Source of the DNA: an uncultured marine group I thaumarchaeote
Lineage (GTDB): Archaea; Thermoproteota; Nitrososphaeria; Nitrososphaerales; Nitrosopumilaceae
Reading direction: 5' to 3'
NCBI GenBank assembly: GCA_902512865.1
Contig: CABXKZ010000005.1
Span: 1-37,069, forward strand
Length of the DNA: 37,069 nucleotides
The position numbers and the translations under genes are program-made. The notes under the pieces are model-generated. The model was not told the DNA's origin and did not search any database. It was given only the letters and a program-made list of their open reading frames with translations. Positions 24,640 through 32,274 of this stretch are shown piece by piece; the stretch's first letter is position 1; each line of letters starts with the position of its first letter.

Positions 24640-25191
24640 TTACCTAGTAAATTCGAAATCGACTACGTTTTCCCCGCCTGCAGTCATTGAACTGAGGTTA
24701 TAATATGCCTCACCTGTAACTCTCCATTTTGGATCGCCATTTTCAAGTGCACTCCACAATTCAGGGATATTTCCATTATTTTTGATGGTGAACTCATCTT
24801 TGATGATGGTTGGTCGATCACTTAGAATTGTGAAATAGTTTGATGCAGAAACTATTCCACCAGGAGCAGCTCTATCACCAATGGATTTTACTCCAATCTT
24901 CATTCCATCTTCATATACAGTATAACGAATCATCTCCAAAATTACACCTTTGTAATTTGGGTTTGTGACCTTAAACGAGATTTCAACAAATGCGATTCTT
25001 TCATCGACATTCAAAATCTCAACATCCTCAAGTCCAATGATTAATGGAATTAATGTAGGCATTCCACCAGAAGTCCCAATACGAACCTCTTCTGATGTAT
25101 CATCAATAATTGACGTACCAGAATATGAAATCACTACAATTACCAGGGCTAATGCACCAATTACTCCAAGAACGGGGATTTTTGGGTTCAA
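24640..25191 (-). CDS. membrane-anchored LEA14/WHy-domain-like protein
   Basis: The 183-aa protein has an N-terminal hydrophobic segment (about residues 7-24, VLGVIGALALVIVVISYS), probably an uncleaved anchor, with the rest outside. The exterior part has the LEA14/WHy (water stress and hypersensitive response) pattern: FVEISFKVTNPNYKGVILEM (the hhxVxNPN motif), YTVYEDGMKIG, a central Gly/Pro turn, then FTIKNNGNIPELW and WRVTGEAYYNL. In archaea such domains occur in secreted proteins of unknown role, perhaps envelope stress. The start is TTG 25191, supported by a TATA-like TTTTTATG about 27 nt upstream. Confidence 0.7.
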   Translation of the reverse strand: MNPKIPVLGVIGALALVIVVISYSGTSIIDDTSEEVRIGTSGGMPTLIPLIIGLEDVEILNVDERIAFVEISFKVTNPNYKGVILEMIRYTVYEDGMKIGVKSIGDRAAPGGIVSASNYFTILSDRPTIIKDEFTIKNNGNIPELWSALENGDPKWRVTGEAYYNLSSMTAGGENVVDFEFTR

Positions 25192-25227
25192 TAAGATTTT
25201 CCTATTTTTTCTTCATAAAAAGGAATC

Positions 25228-25237
25228 TAAAATATAG
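25228..25237 (+). promoter_or_regulatory. TATA box for the hypothetical gene at 25258
   Basis: TAAAATATAG is centred about 25 nt before ATG 25258. This supports that ATG over the in-frame GTG at 25243. Confidence 0.45.
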
Positions 25238-25257
25238 CACTAGTGCTGTATGAAATT

Positions 25258-25608
25258 ATGCAGTATTTCCAGGCAGTTCAACAAGGTAAAAAACGAGCAA
25301 ATGAAGCTCAGATGAAATTATTTGATATTGCTGGATTTGCTATGCTAACTCTAACTACAAAAAAGAAGGATGGAAAATTTATTCCTGTAGGAGAAGAGAT
25401 CTATTCTGCAGCAATAAAAAAGCCAGAAGGATATGTAATAATTTTAGTTGATGCAGATGGATATACCAAAACACAGTCAAAGGATTTGGAAAAAGAAGAG
25501 GCTTCAGAAATTTATGCCAAAGTTAGAGAATCAGGAATTGAGGAATTTCCAGGAAAACAGATTGCAATTTGGACAGAGATGTTTGATACAATTCAGTCAG
25601 AATTATAA
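25258..25608 (+). CDS. conserved hypothetical protein (116 aa)
   Basis: A small soluble protein of 116 aa from ATG 25258 (a GTG at 25243 would add five residues). The N-terminal part is helical (MQYFQAVQQGKKRANEAQMK). A likely alpha/beta core follows: FDIAGFAMLTLTTKKKDG, VILVDADGYTKTQ, then an acidic helix EKEEASEIYAKVRESGIEEF and IAIWTEMFDTIQSEL. No signal peptide, membrane span, cysteine cluster or catalytic motif is visible. I do not recognise the family. It converges with pyrH, 4 bases apart, and is divergent from the LEA14-like gene. Confidence 0.7.
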   Translation: MQYFQAVQQGKKRANEAQMKLFDIAGFAMLTLTTKKKDGKFIPVGEEIYSAAIKKPEGYVIILVDADGYTKTQSKDLEKEEASEIYAKVRESGIEEFPGKQIAIWTEMFDTIQSEL

Positions 25609-25612
25609 TTAA

Positions 25613-26296
25613 TTATTTTTTTGGTATAAGAATTTCAGTTCCAACTGTTCCACCCTTGATTGCTTTTTCAAGAGTTTTGATGTCAGATTTTATCACTCTA
25701 GTTTTGATCTTCGAGCGTTCAATGATTTTGAGTGCAACAATATCCATTAAATCATAGCCTCCAGCTACTGAATCCTCATGGATTAGAAGTTTTTTGAGAT
25801 TTTTCATCTCAATTGTCTTGAAGAGTTTAGCCTTCGAGTTTTTGTTAGGATCAGAGTCATAAATTCCGGAGACGTCAGTTGCATTGAGAAATTGTGTGGC
25901 ATTAGTCTTTTCAGCAATTAGAGCTGCAGTGCCGTTTGTTGATTGACCAGGATGAAGACCACCTGCCACAACAATCAGACCACTATCTACTGCATGCTTT
26001 GCCTCTCGCAGAGTGGTTGGAGGATGTGGGTATGCCTTGTCTTTTAGCGCATAGATGAGAAGTTTTGCGTTAAGTCTTGAGATTTCAATTCCAAGTTCAT
26101 CTAATGTTGATTCGTCAGCGCCAGAAGAGCGGGCATGTGTAATATAATGACGTGCAATTTTTCCACCACCTGCCACTATAATTGGCTGGTATGTCTTGCT
26201 AATCTTTACTAGAAATCTAGCATAATCTTTGAGGAGTTTTACATTTTCCATTGCAAAGACCTTGCCTGAAAATTTGATAACAATTTTTTTCTTCAT
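25613..26296 (-). CDS. pyrH: UMP kinase (archaeal type)
   Basis: UMP kinase makes UDP from UMP and ATP. The 227-aa protein belongs to the amino acid kinase fold: [10 protein letters not shown] at the N-terminus, [15 protein letters not shown] (the GGG nucleotide loop), [20 protein letters not shown], the catalytic-region [18 protein letters not shown] (TDV-GVYdsDP motif) and [20 protein letters not shown] near the end. The short archaeal N-terminus fits. It is the last gene of a minus-strand run tmk-HD-pyrH, starting 2 bases before the end of the HD stop spacer. All three act on nucleotides. Confidence 0.95.
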   Translation of the reverse strand: MKKKIVIKFSGKVFAMENVKLLKDYARFLVKISKTYQPIIVAGGGKIARHYITHARSSGADESTLDELGIEISRLNAKLLIYALKDKAYPHPPTTLREAKHAVDSGLIVVAGGLHPGQSTNGTAALIAEKTNATQFLNATDVSGIYDSDPNKNSKAKLFKTIEMKNLKKLLIHEDSVAGGYDLMDIVALKIIERSKIKTRVIKSDIKTLEKAIKGGTVGTEILIPKK

Positions 26297-26298
26297 TT

Positions 26299-27537
26299 TT
26301 ATAGTTCACCAAGAATTGATTTTGCAGCAATTTCAACTTTGTTTCTATTCTTTTGTTGAGTATATGCTCTAAGAATATTCATTTTTCCAGACATTGACGA
26401 AACAAGAGGAATTTCAGATATCGGAATATTCTTTGGAATTACTTTACTTCCTTCCTTTTTGATCAGGATTATAGAGCTTGATTCTTTCTTTGATGGAGCA
26501 AGAGGCATAGAATGGGTGGTGGAAGTATCTATGAAGATTTGACTTTCTGCTAATTTTGATTTTTTTGCAATGTCTTCTCGGAATTGCTTTAGTTTGTTTC
26601 TGCCAAACGACTTTTTACCAGAGATAGTTTTCTCAAATACGCATTTGAAGAGCTTTCTGTCCTGATAGTCAGTCGCAATTTTTTTGGCTGCCTTTAATTC
26701 TGAGGTGTCTTCTGGAAGCGATGTCAATTGTTGTAAGATAGTGTCATCTGTCTGCATTACATATTCTTCAGCATTCATTGTACTCAACCCTAAATGATCA
26801 TCAGCCAAACTCATTGCCTCAAGCAACATTACCTCTCCTGCACGAACAGTCTTGTGGAAGTAGACTGCCTTGAACATCTGAAATCTCGAGATCATCATGG
26901 TCTCAAAATTTACCAAAGCCGAACTTTGCAGAGCCAGTTTATTTTTGTAAACTTCAAAGGAGTTTGTTATTCTATTATGGTCAATTTTTGCATGTTCTGC
27001 GCCTGTGAAATAACCATCTCTTAGGAGATAATCCATCATATCTGCAGACATTGCACCAGAGATTATCTCATTTTCAAATTGTTTGTTTCCCTCACCAACT
27101 GCCAGACGGTTTATTTTTTTCTTGTCAGTTGTTTTGGAGATGATATCGCCAATTTCAGATTTTAGAATTATTTGTTTTCCAATCTGCTCATGTGTTATGC
27201 GCTTTTTTTTCTGTAATACTTCTTCAAATAGATGTGAGAATGGTCCATGCCCGATATCGTGTAGTAAGGCTGCCAGTCTTATATCATCAGTATCTGCAGC
27301 AGGCATCTGTCCCTTTGATGAAAGTGAATTTGCTGCCATTCCAGCAATATGCATCACACCGAGCGAGTGCTCAAATCGCGTGTGCTGTGCTCCAGGATAT
27401 GTTAGATGTGCACCAGACAATTGTTTGATTCGTCTCAATCTTTGAAAGACTGGAGTGTCAATAATTTTCTGTTCAGTATTGTTAAGACGAATGAAATCAT
27501 GAATTGGGTCTGTAATCTCTAGAAATTTTTTTTTCAT
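26299..27537 (-). CDS. HD-domain phosphohydrolase (SAMHD1/dGTPase-like)
   Basis: The 412-aa protein has the HD metal site of dNTP triphosphohydrolases: H57 in [13 protein letters not shown], the HD pair in [12 protein letters not shown] (H93, D94), and the later Asp in [16 protein letters not shown] (about 166-169). N-terminal QRLRRIKQL also matches the SAMHD1-like family. The C-terminal 150 residues (after the HD core) are less conserved and helical. The role may be dNTP breakdown to nucleosides, or hydrolysis of another nucleotide. It sits between tmk and pyrH, and its ATG overlaps the tmk stop by four bases (ATGA), so it is co-translated with dTMP kinase, consistent with pool control. Confidence 0.85.
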   Translation of the reverse strand: MKKKFLEITDPIHDFIRLNNTEQKIIDTPVFQRLRRIKQLSGAHLTYPGAQHTRFEHSLGVMHIAGMAANSLSSKGQMPAADTDDIRLAALLHDIGHGPFSHLFEEVLQKKKRITHEQIGKQIILKSEIGDIISKTTDKKKINRLAVGEGNKQFENEIISGAMSADMMDYLLRDGYFTGAEHAKIDHNRITNSFEVYKNKLALQSSALVNFETMMISRFQMFKAVYFHKTVRAGEVMLLEAMSLADDHLGLSTMNAEEYVMQTDDTILQQLTSLPEDTSELKAAKKIATDYQDRKLFKCVFEKTISGKKSFGRNKLKQFREDIAKKSKLAESQIFIDTSTTHSMPLAPSKKESSSIILIKKEGSKVIPKNIPISEIPLVSSMSGKMNILRAYTQQKNRNKVEIAAKSILGEL

Positions 27538-28115
27538 AGTCCCATCTTTTTTGCTACAATCTTCATTACATCTTTGTGAACCTCATCTTTTGATTGAGAT
27601 GCATCAACTACTTTCCATCTCTTCTTTTTTGCCAATTTACGATACCCCTGAGAAATTTTGTTAGAAAATTGCTTGTTTTTTTCAAATTTATCACGATTTT
27701 GCTTTTTTCTTGCAAAGGACTCCTTTTGTAGTACATCTAAGACGATAACCAGATCAGATTTTGGCAATCCTTCATCTAGTTTTTCTAGCCAAGCAAGTTT
27801 GAGACCGTTTGTTATGCCATATACAAGATTTGACTCTCTATATCGATTCATTATGATTACAGAATTTTTCTCCTTAGCATCTTGTAGATCACTTGCCCTT
27901 TCCCATCGGTTTGCTGCCAGTAGGCAATGGATTACCTGTGCAGGATACTTGCGCTTTCCATGCAGGTATCTATCAATCTCCTTTCCAATGGGAGTTGTAT
28001 AATCAGGAAATGAGAATAATTTGGTCTTTAATTTTGCCGAACGAAGTTTTCTTTGCAGCATTGCAGACTGGGTCTTCTTTCCAGCTTGATCTCCACCCTC
28101 AAATGTAATTATCAA
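27534..28115 (-). CDS. tmk: thymidylate kinase
   Basis: Thymidylate kinase phosphorylates dTMP to dTDP. The 193-aa protein has the P-loop FEGGDQAGKKTQ at residues 5-16, the base/phosphate region VIIMNRYRESNLVYG (DRY-like motif, here NRY), and a LID-like basic segment SFARKKQNRDKFEKN. The Walker A Ser/Thr after GK is Lys14, with Thr at 15, and the DR(Y/W) motif begins with Asn. Both are deviations from the textbook enzyme. The start is TTG 28115; no ATG is in frame upstream before a stop at 28158. An 18-base hairpin ends 5 bases before this codon. Confidence 0.88.
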   Translation of the reverse strand: MIITFEGGDQAGKKTQSAMLQRKLRSAKLKTKLFSFPDYTTPIGKEIDRYLHGKRKYPAQVIHCLLAANRWERASDLQDAKEKNSVIIMNRYRESNLVYGITNGLKLAWLEKLDEGLPKSDLVIVLDVLQKESFARKKQNRDKFEKNKQFSNKISQGYRKLAKKKRWKVVDASQSKDEVHKDVMKIVAKKMGL

Positions 28116-28119
28116 TATA

Positions 28120-28137
28120 CAAAGGAATTTTCCTTTG
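28120..28137. repeat. 18-base inverted repeat just before the tmk start
   Basis: CAAAGGAATTTTCCTTTG is a perfect 8-bp stem with a 2-base loop. It lies between the 42-aa ORF and tmk, with no oligo-T tail on the minus strand, so it looks more like an operator or translation-modulating hairpin than a terminator. Confidence 0.45.
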
Positions 28138-28157
28138 ATTAAAAATCTTGGGCAGCA

Positions 28158-28286
28158 TTAAGAGAAGTTTTTTCTTCCAACCTTCAGTCTGTCAAGACGT
28201 GTGGTCTCTTCTTCATTTACTACGTATTCAACCTCATCTTTGATTTCTTTTGATTTTTTTGATTTAGAAGATGCCATTTTACTCAT
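28158..28286 (-). CDS. small basic/acidic protein (42 aa)
   Basis: An ORF from ATG 28286 to TAA 28160-28158 encodes 42 residues. There is a Lys/Ser-rich start (MSKMASSKSKKSKEIKDE), an acidic middle (VEYVVNEEETTR) and a conserved-looking LDRLKVGRKNFS tail. A TATA-like GTTAATATC at 28307-28315 lies about 25 nt before the ATG, a proper leaderless-promoter position. That makes a real gene more likely than chance. No family is recognised. It is followed by tmk after 42 bases. Confidence 0.5.
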   Translation of the reverse strand: MSKMASSKSKKSKEIKDEVEYVVNEEETTRLDRLKVGRKNFS

Positions 28287-28306
28287 GCGTAATTTAGCAC
28301 TAGTCT

Positions 28307-28315
28307 GATATTAAC
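28307..28315 (-). promoter_or_regulatory. TATA box for the 42-aa ORF and possibly the tmk operon
   Basis: GTTAATATC on the minus strand is centred about 25 nt upstream of ATG 28286. It may drive the 42-aa ORF together with tmk, the HD gene and pyrH. Confidence 0.4.
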
Positions 28316-28349
28316 AGTGGCGATCGTTCTAGGAAATGAGAATTTTCGG

Positions 28350-29900
28350 TTATTTCTTCCTAAATAAAGCAGAAATTCCAATTATTACGCCTGAAGCGAT
28401 CATTCCAAGTACTCCAACAGTCTCATTTGACTGGAATAGGAATGCTGAGCCCAAAAATACTGCTGCAGATAAGATGCTGCCAGATAGCATTGTATAGTTT
28501 CTTTTGCTAAATTGTTGTTGCATCATTTTTGTGTCATCCATGAATTTTTTTATTTCCGGTGCAATTGTGATAGTATCCTCAATGGTTTTTGCAAAACGTG
28601 AAAATGATCTTTTAATCTCTTCAATGTATGCATCTTTGATTAGTGATTCTTCTTCTAAGATTTGTCGTAAAACCTTGATGAACTTGAAATCAACTTTGTG
28701 TGTGTGGTAAATGCCTTCTATTATTGTGGACATTCGCAAGTATAGAGCTAAATGCTTTGGTAACTTGAATGGGAACTTGGACATTGTTCTATTTGCCAAG
28801 TTCATTAATTGTTCAACCTCCATCTCGTCGGGTTTCTTGCCATACATCGATTTTATAGATAGCTCAATTCCCTTTTCAATTACTTCACGATTATAGTCAG
28901 GTGCAAGCATTCCCAGCTCGTCCATTGCATTCACTGTACGAGGTGGATTTTTTTCTATTAATCCAAGGTATAGCCTAACTAGCTTGATTCTAGTCTCATC
29001 ATTTAATCTACCAATCATTCCAAAGTCATACAAAATGAGAGTGCCATCGTCTTTTACCGAGATGTTTCCTGGGTGTGGGTCAGCATGAAATATGGAATGC
29101 TTGAGAAGCATTGTAAAGAAAACCTTGTGAACATCAATGACTAGTTTTTGTCTGTCTATTCCCTTTTCATCTAATGATTGTATGTCTGTGACCTTGATTC
29201 CTGGAATGTACTCCATTGTTATGATATTTTTTGTAGAATAATCATCATGGACTTCAGGGATGACCACATTGCCATATGGCTCCATGTTTTTCTTTATGGT
29301 TTTTAGATTGTCTGACTCTTTTGTATAGTCCAACTCCTCATTCATTGACTCTACAAACTGTTTCATTATAGGAATGATTGAGAATCTCAAATTTGGGTCT
29401 ACAAACTTCATTGCAAATGGTATGATCTTCATCAAAACCTTAAGATCCTTTTCTACAACCTTTTCAATTCCCGGGCGCTTTACCTTAACGATAACCTGCT
29501 GGCCGTTCCTAGTTGCAAGATATACCTGACCTAGTGAGGCACCAGACAGTGCGGTAGTATCTAGTGAATCAAATTTTTCATCAATTTTACCAATGTCTCG
29601 TTCTATGACAGGTTTTACCTTATCAAAGGATTCAGCTGGAACCTCATCTTGTAGTTTTGATAATTCTTTGAGGTATGGTTCGGGTAGAATATCAGCCCGT
29701 GATGATAGCCATTGTCCAAATTTTATGTATACAGGACCTAGTGAGATGCATGTGTTTAGAATTCGTCTTGCATGACGCTTGAATCGCTCTTCATCTACAT
29801 TTTTTTTATCATCAGATATCCAAAGGACGCGATCTTTTCTTAGTGCTAGGATAGATGGCAGTAATTTGATGAAAACGTAGATAGTTCTTCCTAAAACCAT
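28350..29900 (-). CDS. ABC1/UbiB/AarF-type atypical kinase
   Basis: The 516-aa protein carries the hallmarks of the ABC1 (ADCK/UbiB) family of atypical kinases/ATPases: the KxGQ motif in YIKFGQWLSSRADILP, the Ala-rich nucleotide loop GASLGQVYLA, a Lys in VIVKVKRPGIEK, the catalytic FHADPHPGN, and the metal-binding LYDFGMIG. The C-terminus has two hydrophobic segments (SGSILSAAVFLGSAFLF and VGVLGMIASGVIIGISALF), placing it in the membrane. Relatives support quinone biosynthesis or lipid homeostasis; an archaeal substrate is not established. It is preceded by a 44-aa ORF, with AAGGAG 11 nt before the ATG at the end of that ORF. Confidence 0.9.
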   Translation of the reverse strand: MVLGRTIYVFIKLLPSILALRKDRVLWISDDKKNVDEERFKRHARRILNTCISLGPVYIKFGQWLSSRADILPEPYLKELSKLQDEVPAESFDKVKPVIERDIGKIDEKFDSLDTTALSGASLGQVYLATRNGQQVIVKVKRPGIEKVVEKDLKVLMKIIPFAMKFVDPNLRFSIIPIMKQFVESMNEELDYTKESDNLKTIKKNMEPYGNVVIPEVHDDYSTKNIITMEYIPGIKVTDIQSLDEKGIDRQKLVIDVHKVFFTMLLKHSIFHADPHPGNISVKDDGTLILYDFGMIGRLNDETRIKLVRLYLGLIEKNPPRTVNAMDELGMLAPDYNREVIEKGIELSIKSMYGKKPDEMEVEQLMNLANRTMSKFPFKLPKHLALYLRMSTIIEGIYHTHKVDFKFIKVLRQILEEESLIKDAYIEEIKRSFSRFAKTIEDTITIAPEIKKFMDDTKMMQQQFSKRNYTMLSGSILSAAVFLGSAFLFQSNETVGVLGMIASGVIIGISALFRKK

Positions 29901-29906
29901 TGTAAA

Positions 29907-30041
29907 TTACTCCTTTAGTTCCTGTTGTTTTTTGATTGCTGCCTGTAGATCTAAATTTAATTTTTTAAGTTGAATTCTGTTTTCTCTTATCTCAGATGCG
30001 ATAAAATCAATTGTCTTTTGAATTGTCTTTTTTTCATCCAT
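29907..30041 (-). CDS. small coiled-coil protein upstream of the ABC1 kinase (44 aa)
   Basis: An ORF from ATG 30041 to TAA 29909-29907 encodes 44 residues of continuous charged helix: MDEKKTIQKTIDFIASEI then RENRIQLKKLNLDLQAAIKK, with hydrophobic residues at heptad spacing. It is 4 bases after the stop of the 149-aa membrane protein and 6 bases before the ABC1 kinase ATG. Three genes are therefore packed as one operon, and a small interacting coil for the kinase is plausible. No family recognised. Confidence 0.6.
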   Translation of the reverse strand: MDEKKTIQKTIDFIASEIRENRIQLKKLNLDLQAAIKKQQELKE

Positions 30042-30045
30042 TTTA

Positions 30046-30441
30046 TTAGTCCATTTTTTCCTTTATTTTTTTAGATATTTTGTAAGATGCATATCCTGTT
30101 GCTAGTGATGCTGCCAATCCACCAATTACTGCTTGCTGTTTTCTATATGGAGAATTTTTTTTCATTTTGTAAATATAAGTTCCAATTGCTGCGCCACCAA
30201 GTGCAGCCCCTGCCAATCCAATGAGTACTTCTTGTGCATCATGGATTAGATGTCCCATTGGGTCTTCTCTTGGGTCCACCTTATCTAGATGGACGGTAAG
30301 TTTGTCTTTGTATTCTCGAATGTGTAAATTTCCTTTTCTGTATTGTTTAATGGCGCCTTTCTTATCTCCAAGTTTTGTTTCTTCTGCACCTAATAGTGCA
30401 ACTCGTTTCAAGTCTAAAGGAATGTCAATTTCTTGTGTCAT
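30046..30441 (-). CDS. hypothetical protein with C-terminal glycine-rich membrane hairpin
   Basis: From ATG 30441 (MTQEIDIPLDLKR) the protein is 131 aa. A longer frame from ATG 30495 (149 aa) overlaps the upstream gene by ATGA, but TATA-like TTATTATATT upstream and the better N-terminus favour the internal ATG. The first 80 residues are soluble (AIKQYRKGNLHIREYKDKL). The C-terminal part has two Gly/Ala-rich helices, GLAGAALGGAAIGTYIY and AVIGGLAASLATGYASY, joined by a basic loop KMKKNSPYRKQQ: a glycine-zipper-like membrane hairpin. Unknown function. It is likely in an operon with the 44-aa ORF and ABC1 kinase. Confidence 0.6.
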   Translation of the reverse strand: MTQEIDIPLDLKRVALLGAEETKLGDKKGAIKQYRKGNLHIREYKDKLTVHLDKVDPREDPMGHLIHDAQEVLIGLAGAALGGAAIGTYIYKMKKNSPYRKQQAVIGGLAASLATGYASYKISKKIKEKMD

Positions 30442-30491
30442 AGTGATCGTTTCTATAGTATGATCAATATAATAATTTGACCTGAAATCGG

Positions 30492-30953
30492 TCATTCTAG
30501 GCGTGAATCTTGACCGTTTTTTGCAAGTGCAATCTCATCTTCTTGATTTAATTTATTGTAACGTTTTCTACGTTCTTTTGTGGATTTAATCTCATAACCG
30601 TAATCATTCACTTTCCAAACTACTCCTGGTAGTTCATCAGATGTTTTTTCTATTGCTTTTAGAATTGCTAATTTTTCTGATGTTTTTGTAGAGTTTTGAT
30701 ATAACTTCCAAGATTCTTTTAAGATGGTTTGTTTAGTCTCCATCTTTTGTATCTGCTCTTCTTGAATGTGTCCCCACGAATAGACCTCTAGTGCGCTTTG
30801 AATTTCTAAAATTTCGCTTTTGTATCTACGAAATGTTCTTTCACTAATTTTGACATTGTTTTTTTCTAGATAATCTAATGATTCGTCAGTTGTTAGTCTT
30901 TTAATCATGCAGTTTTTTATCAGAGTTTGTGTGTGTTCTGGAATTTCTACCAT
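30492..30953 (-). CDS. hypothetical helix-turn-helix protein (153 aa)
   Basis: A 153-aa, helical, charged protein. Residues about 18-48 (LTTDESLDYLEKNNVKISER then TFRRYKSEIL) look like a helix-turn-helix with a recognition helix RTFRRYK. The rest is helical with EKLAILKAIEKTSDELPGVV and a Tyr-rich turn. Small terminase subunits and some transcription factors share this HTH-plus-helices layout, but no phage genes are nearby, so I leave it unassigned. Three 11-base-spaced AGTATTA copies lie 45-73 bases upstream of its ATG, which may be its own or another regulator's binding sites. Its stop overlaps the possible long start of the next gene. Confidence 0.6.
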   Translation of the reverse strand: MVEIPEHTQTLIKNCMIKRLTTDESLDYLEKNNVKISERTFRRYKSEILEIQSALEVYSWGHIQEEQIQKMETKQTILKESWKLYQNSTKTSEKLAILKAIEKTSDELPGVVWKVNDYGYEIKSTKERRKRYNKLNQEDEIALAKNGQDSRLE

Positions 30954-30997
30954 AATTGAACATTAAACTGATCAGCTAAAAAGTTCTTTGAGGAGAT

Positions 30998-31026
30998 AGT
31001 ATTACTTGAGTATTATTCTAGTATTA
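30998..31026. repeat. three AGTATTA repeats at exact 11-base spacing
   Basis: AGTATTA begins at 30998, 31009 and 31020. On the minus strand this is TAATACT three times, one helical turn apart, lying upstream of a CTTTTTAG TATA-like element of the HTH gene. The third copy contains the stop codon of hsdS2. Confidence 0.5.
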
Positions 31027-32274
31027 TACGTGAATCTCTCCAGACATTAGTTTTGGGAGGAGTGCGTCACGAGTTTTTGTTAAACTAGAAATTGCTTCTC
31101 CATTTTCTTTAATTTTTAGAAAAATATTTTTTGAGATAACTGAAAAGTTTTGTATTATATCTAAAGATGGTTTTACTATTTTATAGTCATCAAAACAGCT
31201 TTCTTGAACTCTTTGTCTTCCTGATGTTCCAGTCATATTTGCAATTGCATGCAAACGTAATTCATCAGTTCTACATAAACAATATCCGTACTCTGGAGGA
31301 AATGGAGCTTTTGGTCTAAGTACAATGAATTCTGTTGATCCCCATCCGATTTCATCTTCTTGAAGAAAGTCTACAAATGCTGTTTTTCCATTTTCTAAAC
31401 TTGGGGTTATACGTGCAAGTAATGTATCTCCATTTTCAAATTTTGTACCAGATGTAAAATTTCTATAATAAAAATTAGAGATACGTGAAGAATGGACTGG
31501 AATGTTTGTCATTGACAAAAATGGTGAAAATAAGTTTTTTTCTAACTTTCTTTTGGGATTAACTTCAATTATTTCAGTCATTTTTTCTACGCTCCATCCT
31601 TTTGGAATCTTACCCAACTCTGAATCCTCAAACTCTGTTACTCCATCAAAATCAACAAACCGTGACTGAAAAATTGCCTGTGCAGTTTGTTCTAGAATAC
31701 GATTTTGGTTTTGAAGGTTTGAGATTTTAGTATCTAAATGAGAAAGAATTTTTGATATTGATTCTATTTCGTTAGGGTCTTTTGGTTTTAAAATTAAAAG
31801 TTCACGTATATTTTTAAGACTAATTGTCTTTTGTCCTCCAGATCCAACAAGTAATTCGTCAATCTGTCCTTGTATCAATTTTGAATTTAATGCATAATAG
31901 AGGAATCTAGGTGTAATCAAAGGATGAATAACTAGTGTGTTTTGTCCTAAACAGAAGGGTTGTTCAGTTTCTACAAAGCTATTTGGAAAATAAGTTCCAA
32001 CTCTACTCATCACAATATCGTTTCTTCCAGGTTTATGATTTTTTGTGAATTTTTCATAAACATCTTCAGAAACATAAAAAGTATTTTCAATATTCAGATT
32101 TCCGGGTTTAATATCCGTAGATCTAACCATAGAGATTCCTTTTGATGAATACTTTGGTGTAACGTGTAAAGAATCAGTGATTTGTGAAATTTGTTGAAGT
32201 TCTACAAGTACCCAATTTTTTGGGATGTTTTGTGTTTGTGTTTTTATGAATAGAGTTTTAGATTTCAAATCCAA
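31024..32274 (-). CDS. hsdS: type I restriction-modification specificity subunit, second copy
   Basis: HsdS decides which DNA sequence the type I enzyme methylates or cuts. The 416-aa protein has two target-recognition domains (about 1-170 and 215-370), separated by a conserved helical spacer with IESISKILSHLDTKISNLQN then ILEQTAQAIFQSRFVDFDGV, and a C-terminal conserved region TKTRDALLPKLMSGEIHV. The start is TTG 32274, overlapping the hsdR end by 17 bases. The middle and both ends repeat those of the other hsdS at 35308-36534, while the recognition domains differ. Two complete specificity subunits in one operon would give two DNA targets, or a pool for recombination. Confidence 0.93.
   Translation of the reverse strand: MDLKSKTLFIKTQTQNIPKNWVLVELQQISQITDSLHVTPKYSSKGISMVRSTDIKPGNLNIENTFYVSEDVYEKFTKNHKPGRNDIVMSRVGTYFPNSFVETEQPFCLGQNTLVIHPLITPRFLYYALNSKLIQGQIDELLVGSGGQKTISLKNIRELLILKPKDPNEIESISKILSHLDTKISNLQNQNRILEQTAQAIFQSRFVDFDGVTEFEDSELGKIPKGWSVEKMTEIIEVNPKRKLEKNLFSPFLSMTNIPVHSSRISNFYYRNFTSGTKFENGDTLLARITPSLENGKTAFVDFLQEDEIGWGSTEFIVLRPKAPFPPEYGYCLCRTDELRLHAIANMTGTSGRQRVQESCFDDYKIVKPSLDIIQNFSVISKNIFLKIKENGEAISSLTKTRDALLPKLMSGEIHV
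31028..31078. repeat. hsdS 3'-end repeat, copy in hsdS2
   Basis: This 51-base stretch, encoding the LPKLMSGEI tail region, matches 35312-35362 at the end of the other hsdS with about 6 mismatches by hand count. Confidence 0.6.
31601..31753. repeat. hsdS central repeat, copy in hsdS2
   Basis: This 153-base direct repeat of 35924-36076 has about 17 mismatches by hand count. It encodes the central conserved spacer (ILEQTAQAIF... and TEFEDSELGKIPK) and is a natural crossover point for exchanging recognition domains. Confidence 0.65.

Noticed and set aside
27534..28137. Inverted repeat at 28120-28137 as a terminator
   Set aside because: No oligo-T run follows on the minus strand, and it lies immediately before the tmk start; kept as a repeat only.
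30492..30953. Phage terminase small subunit
   Set aside because: The HTH-plus-helix layout is similar, but there is no large terminase, portal, integrase or attachment site nearby.
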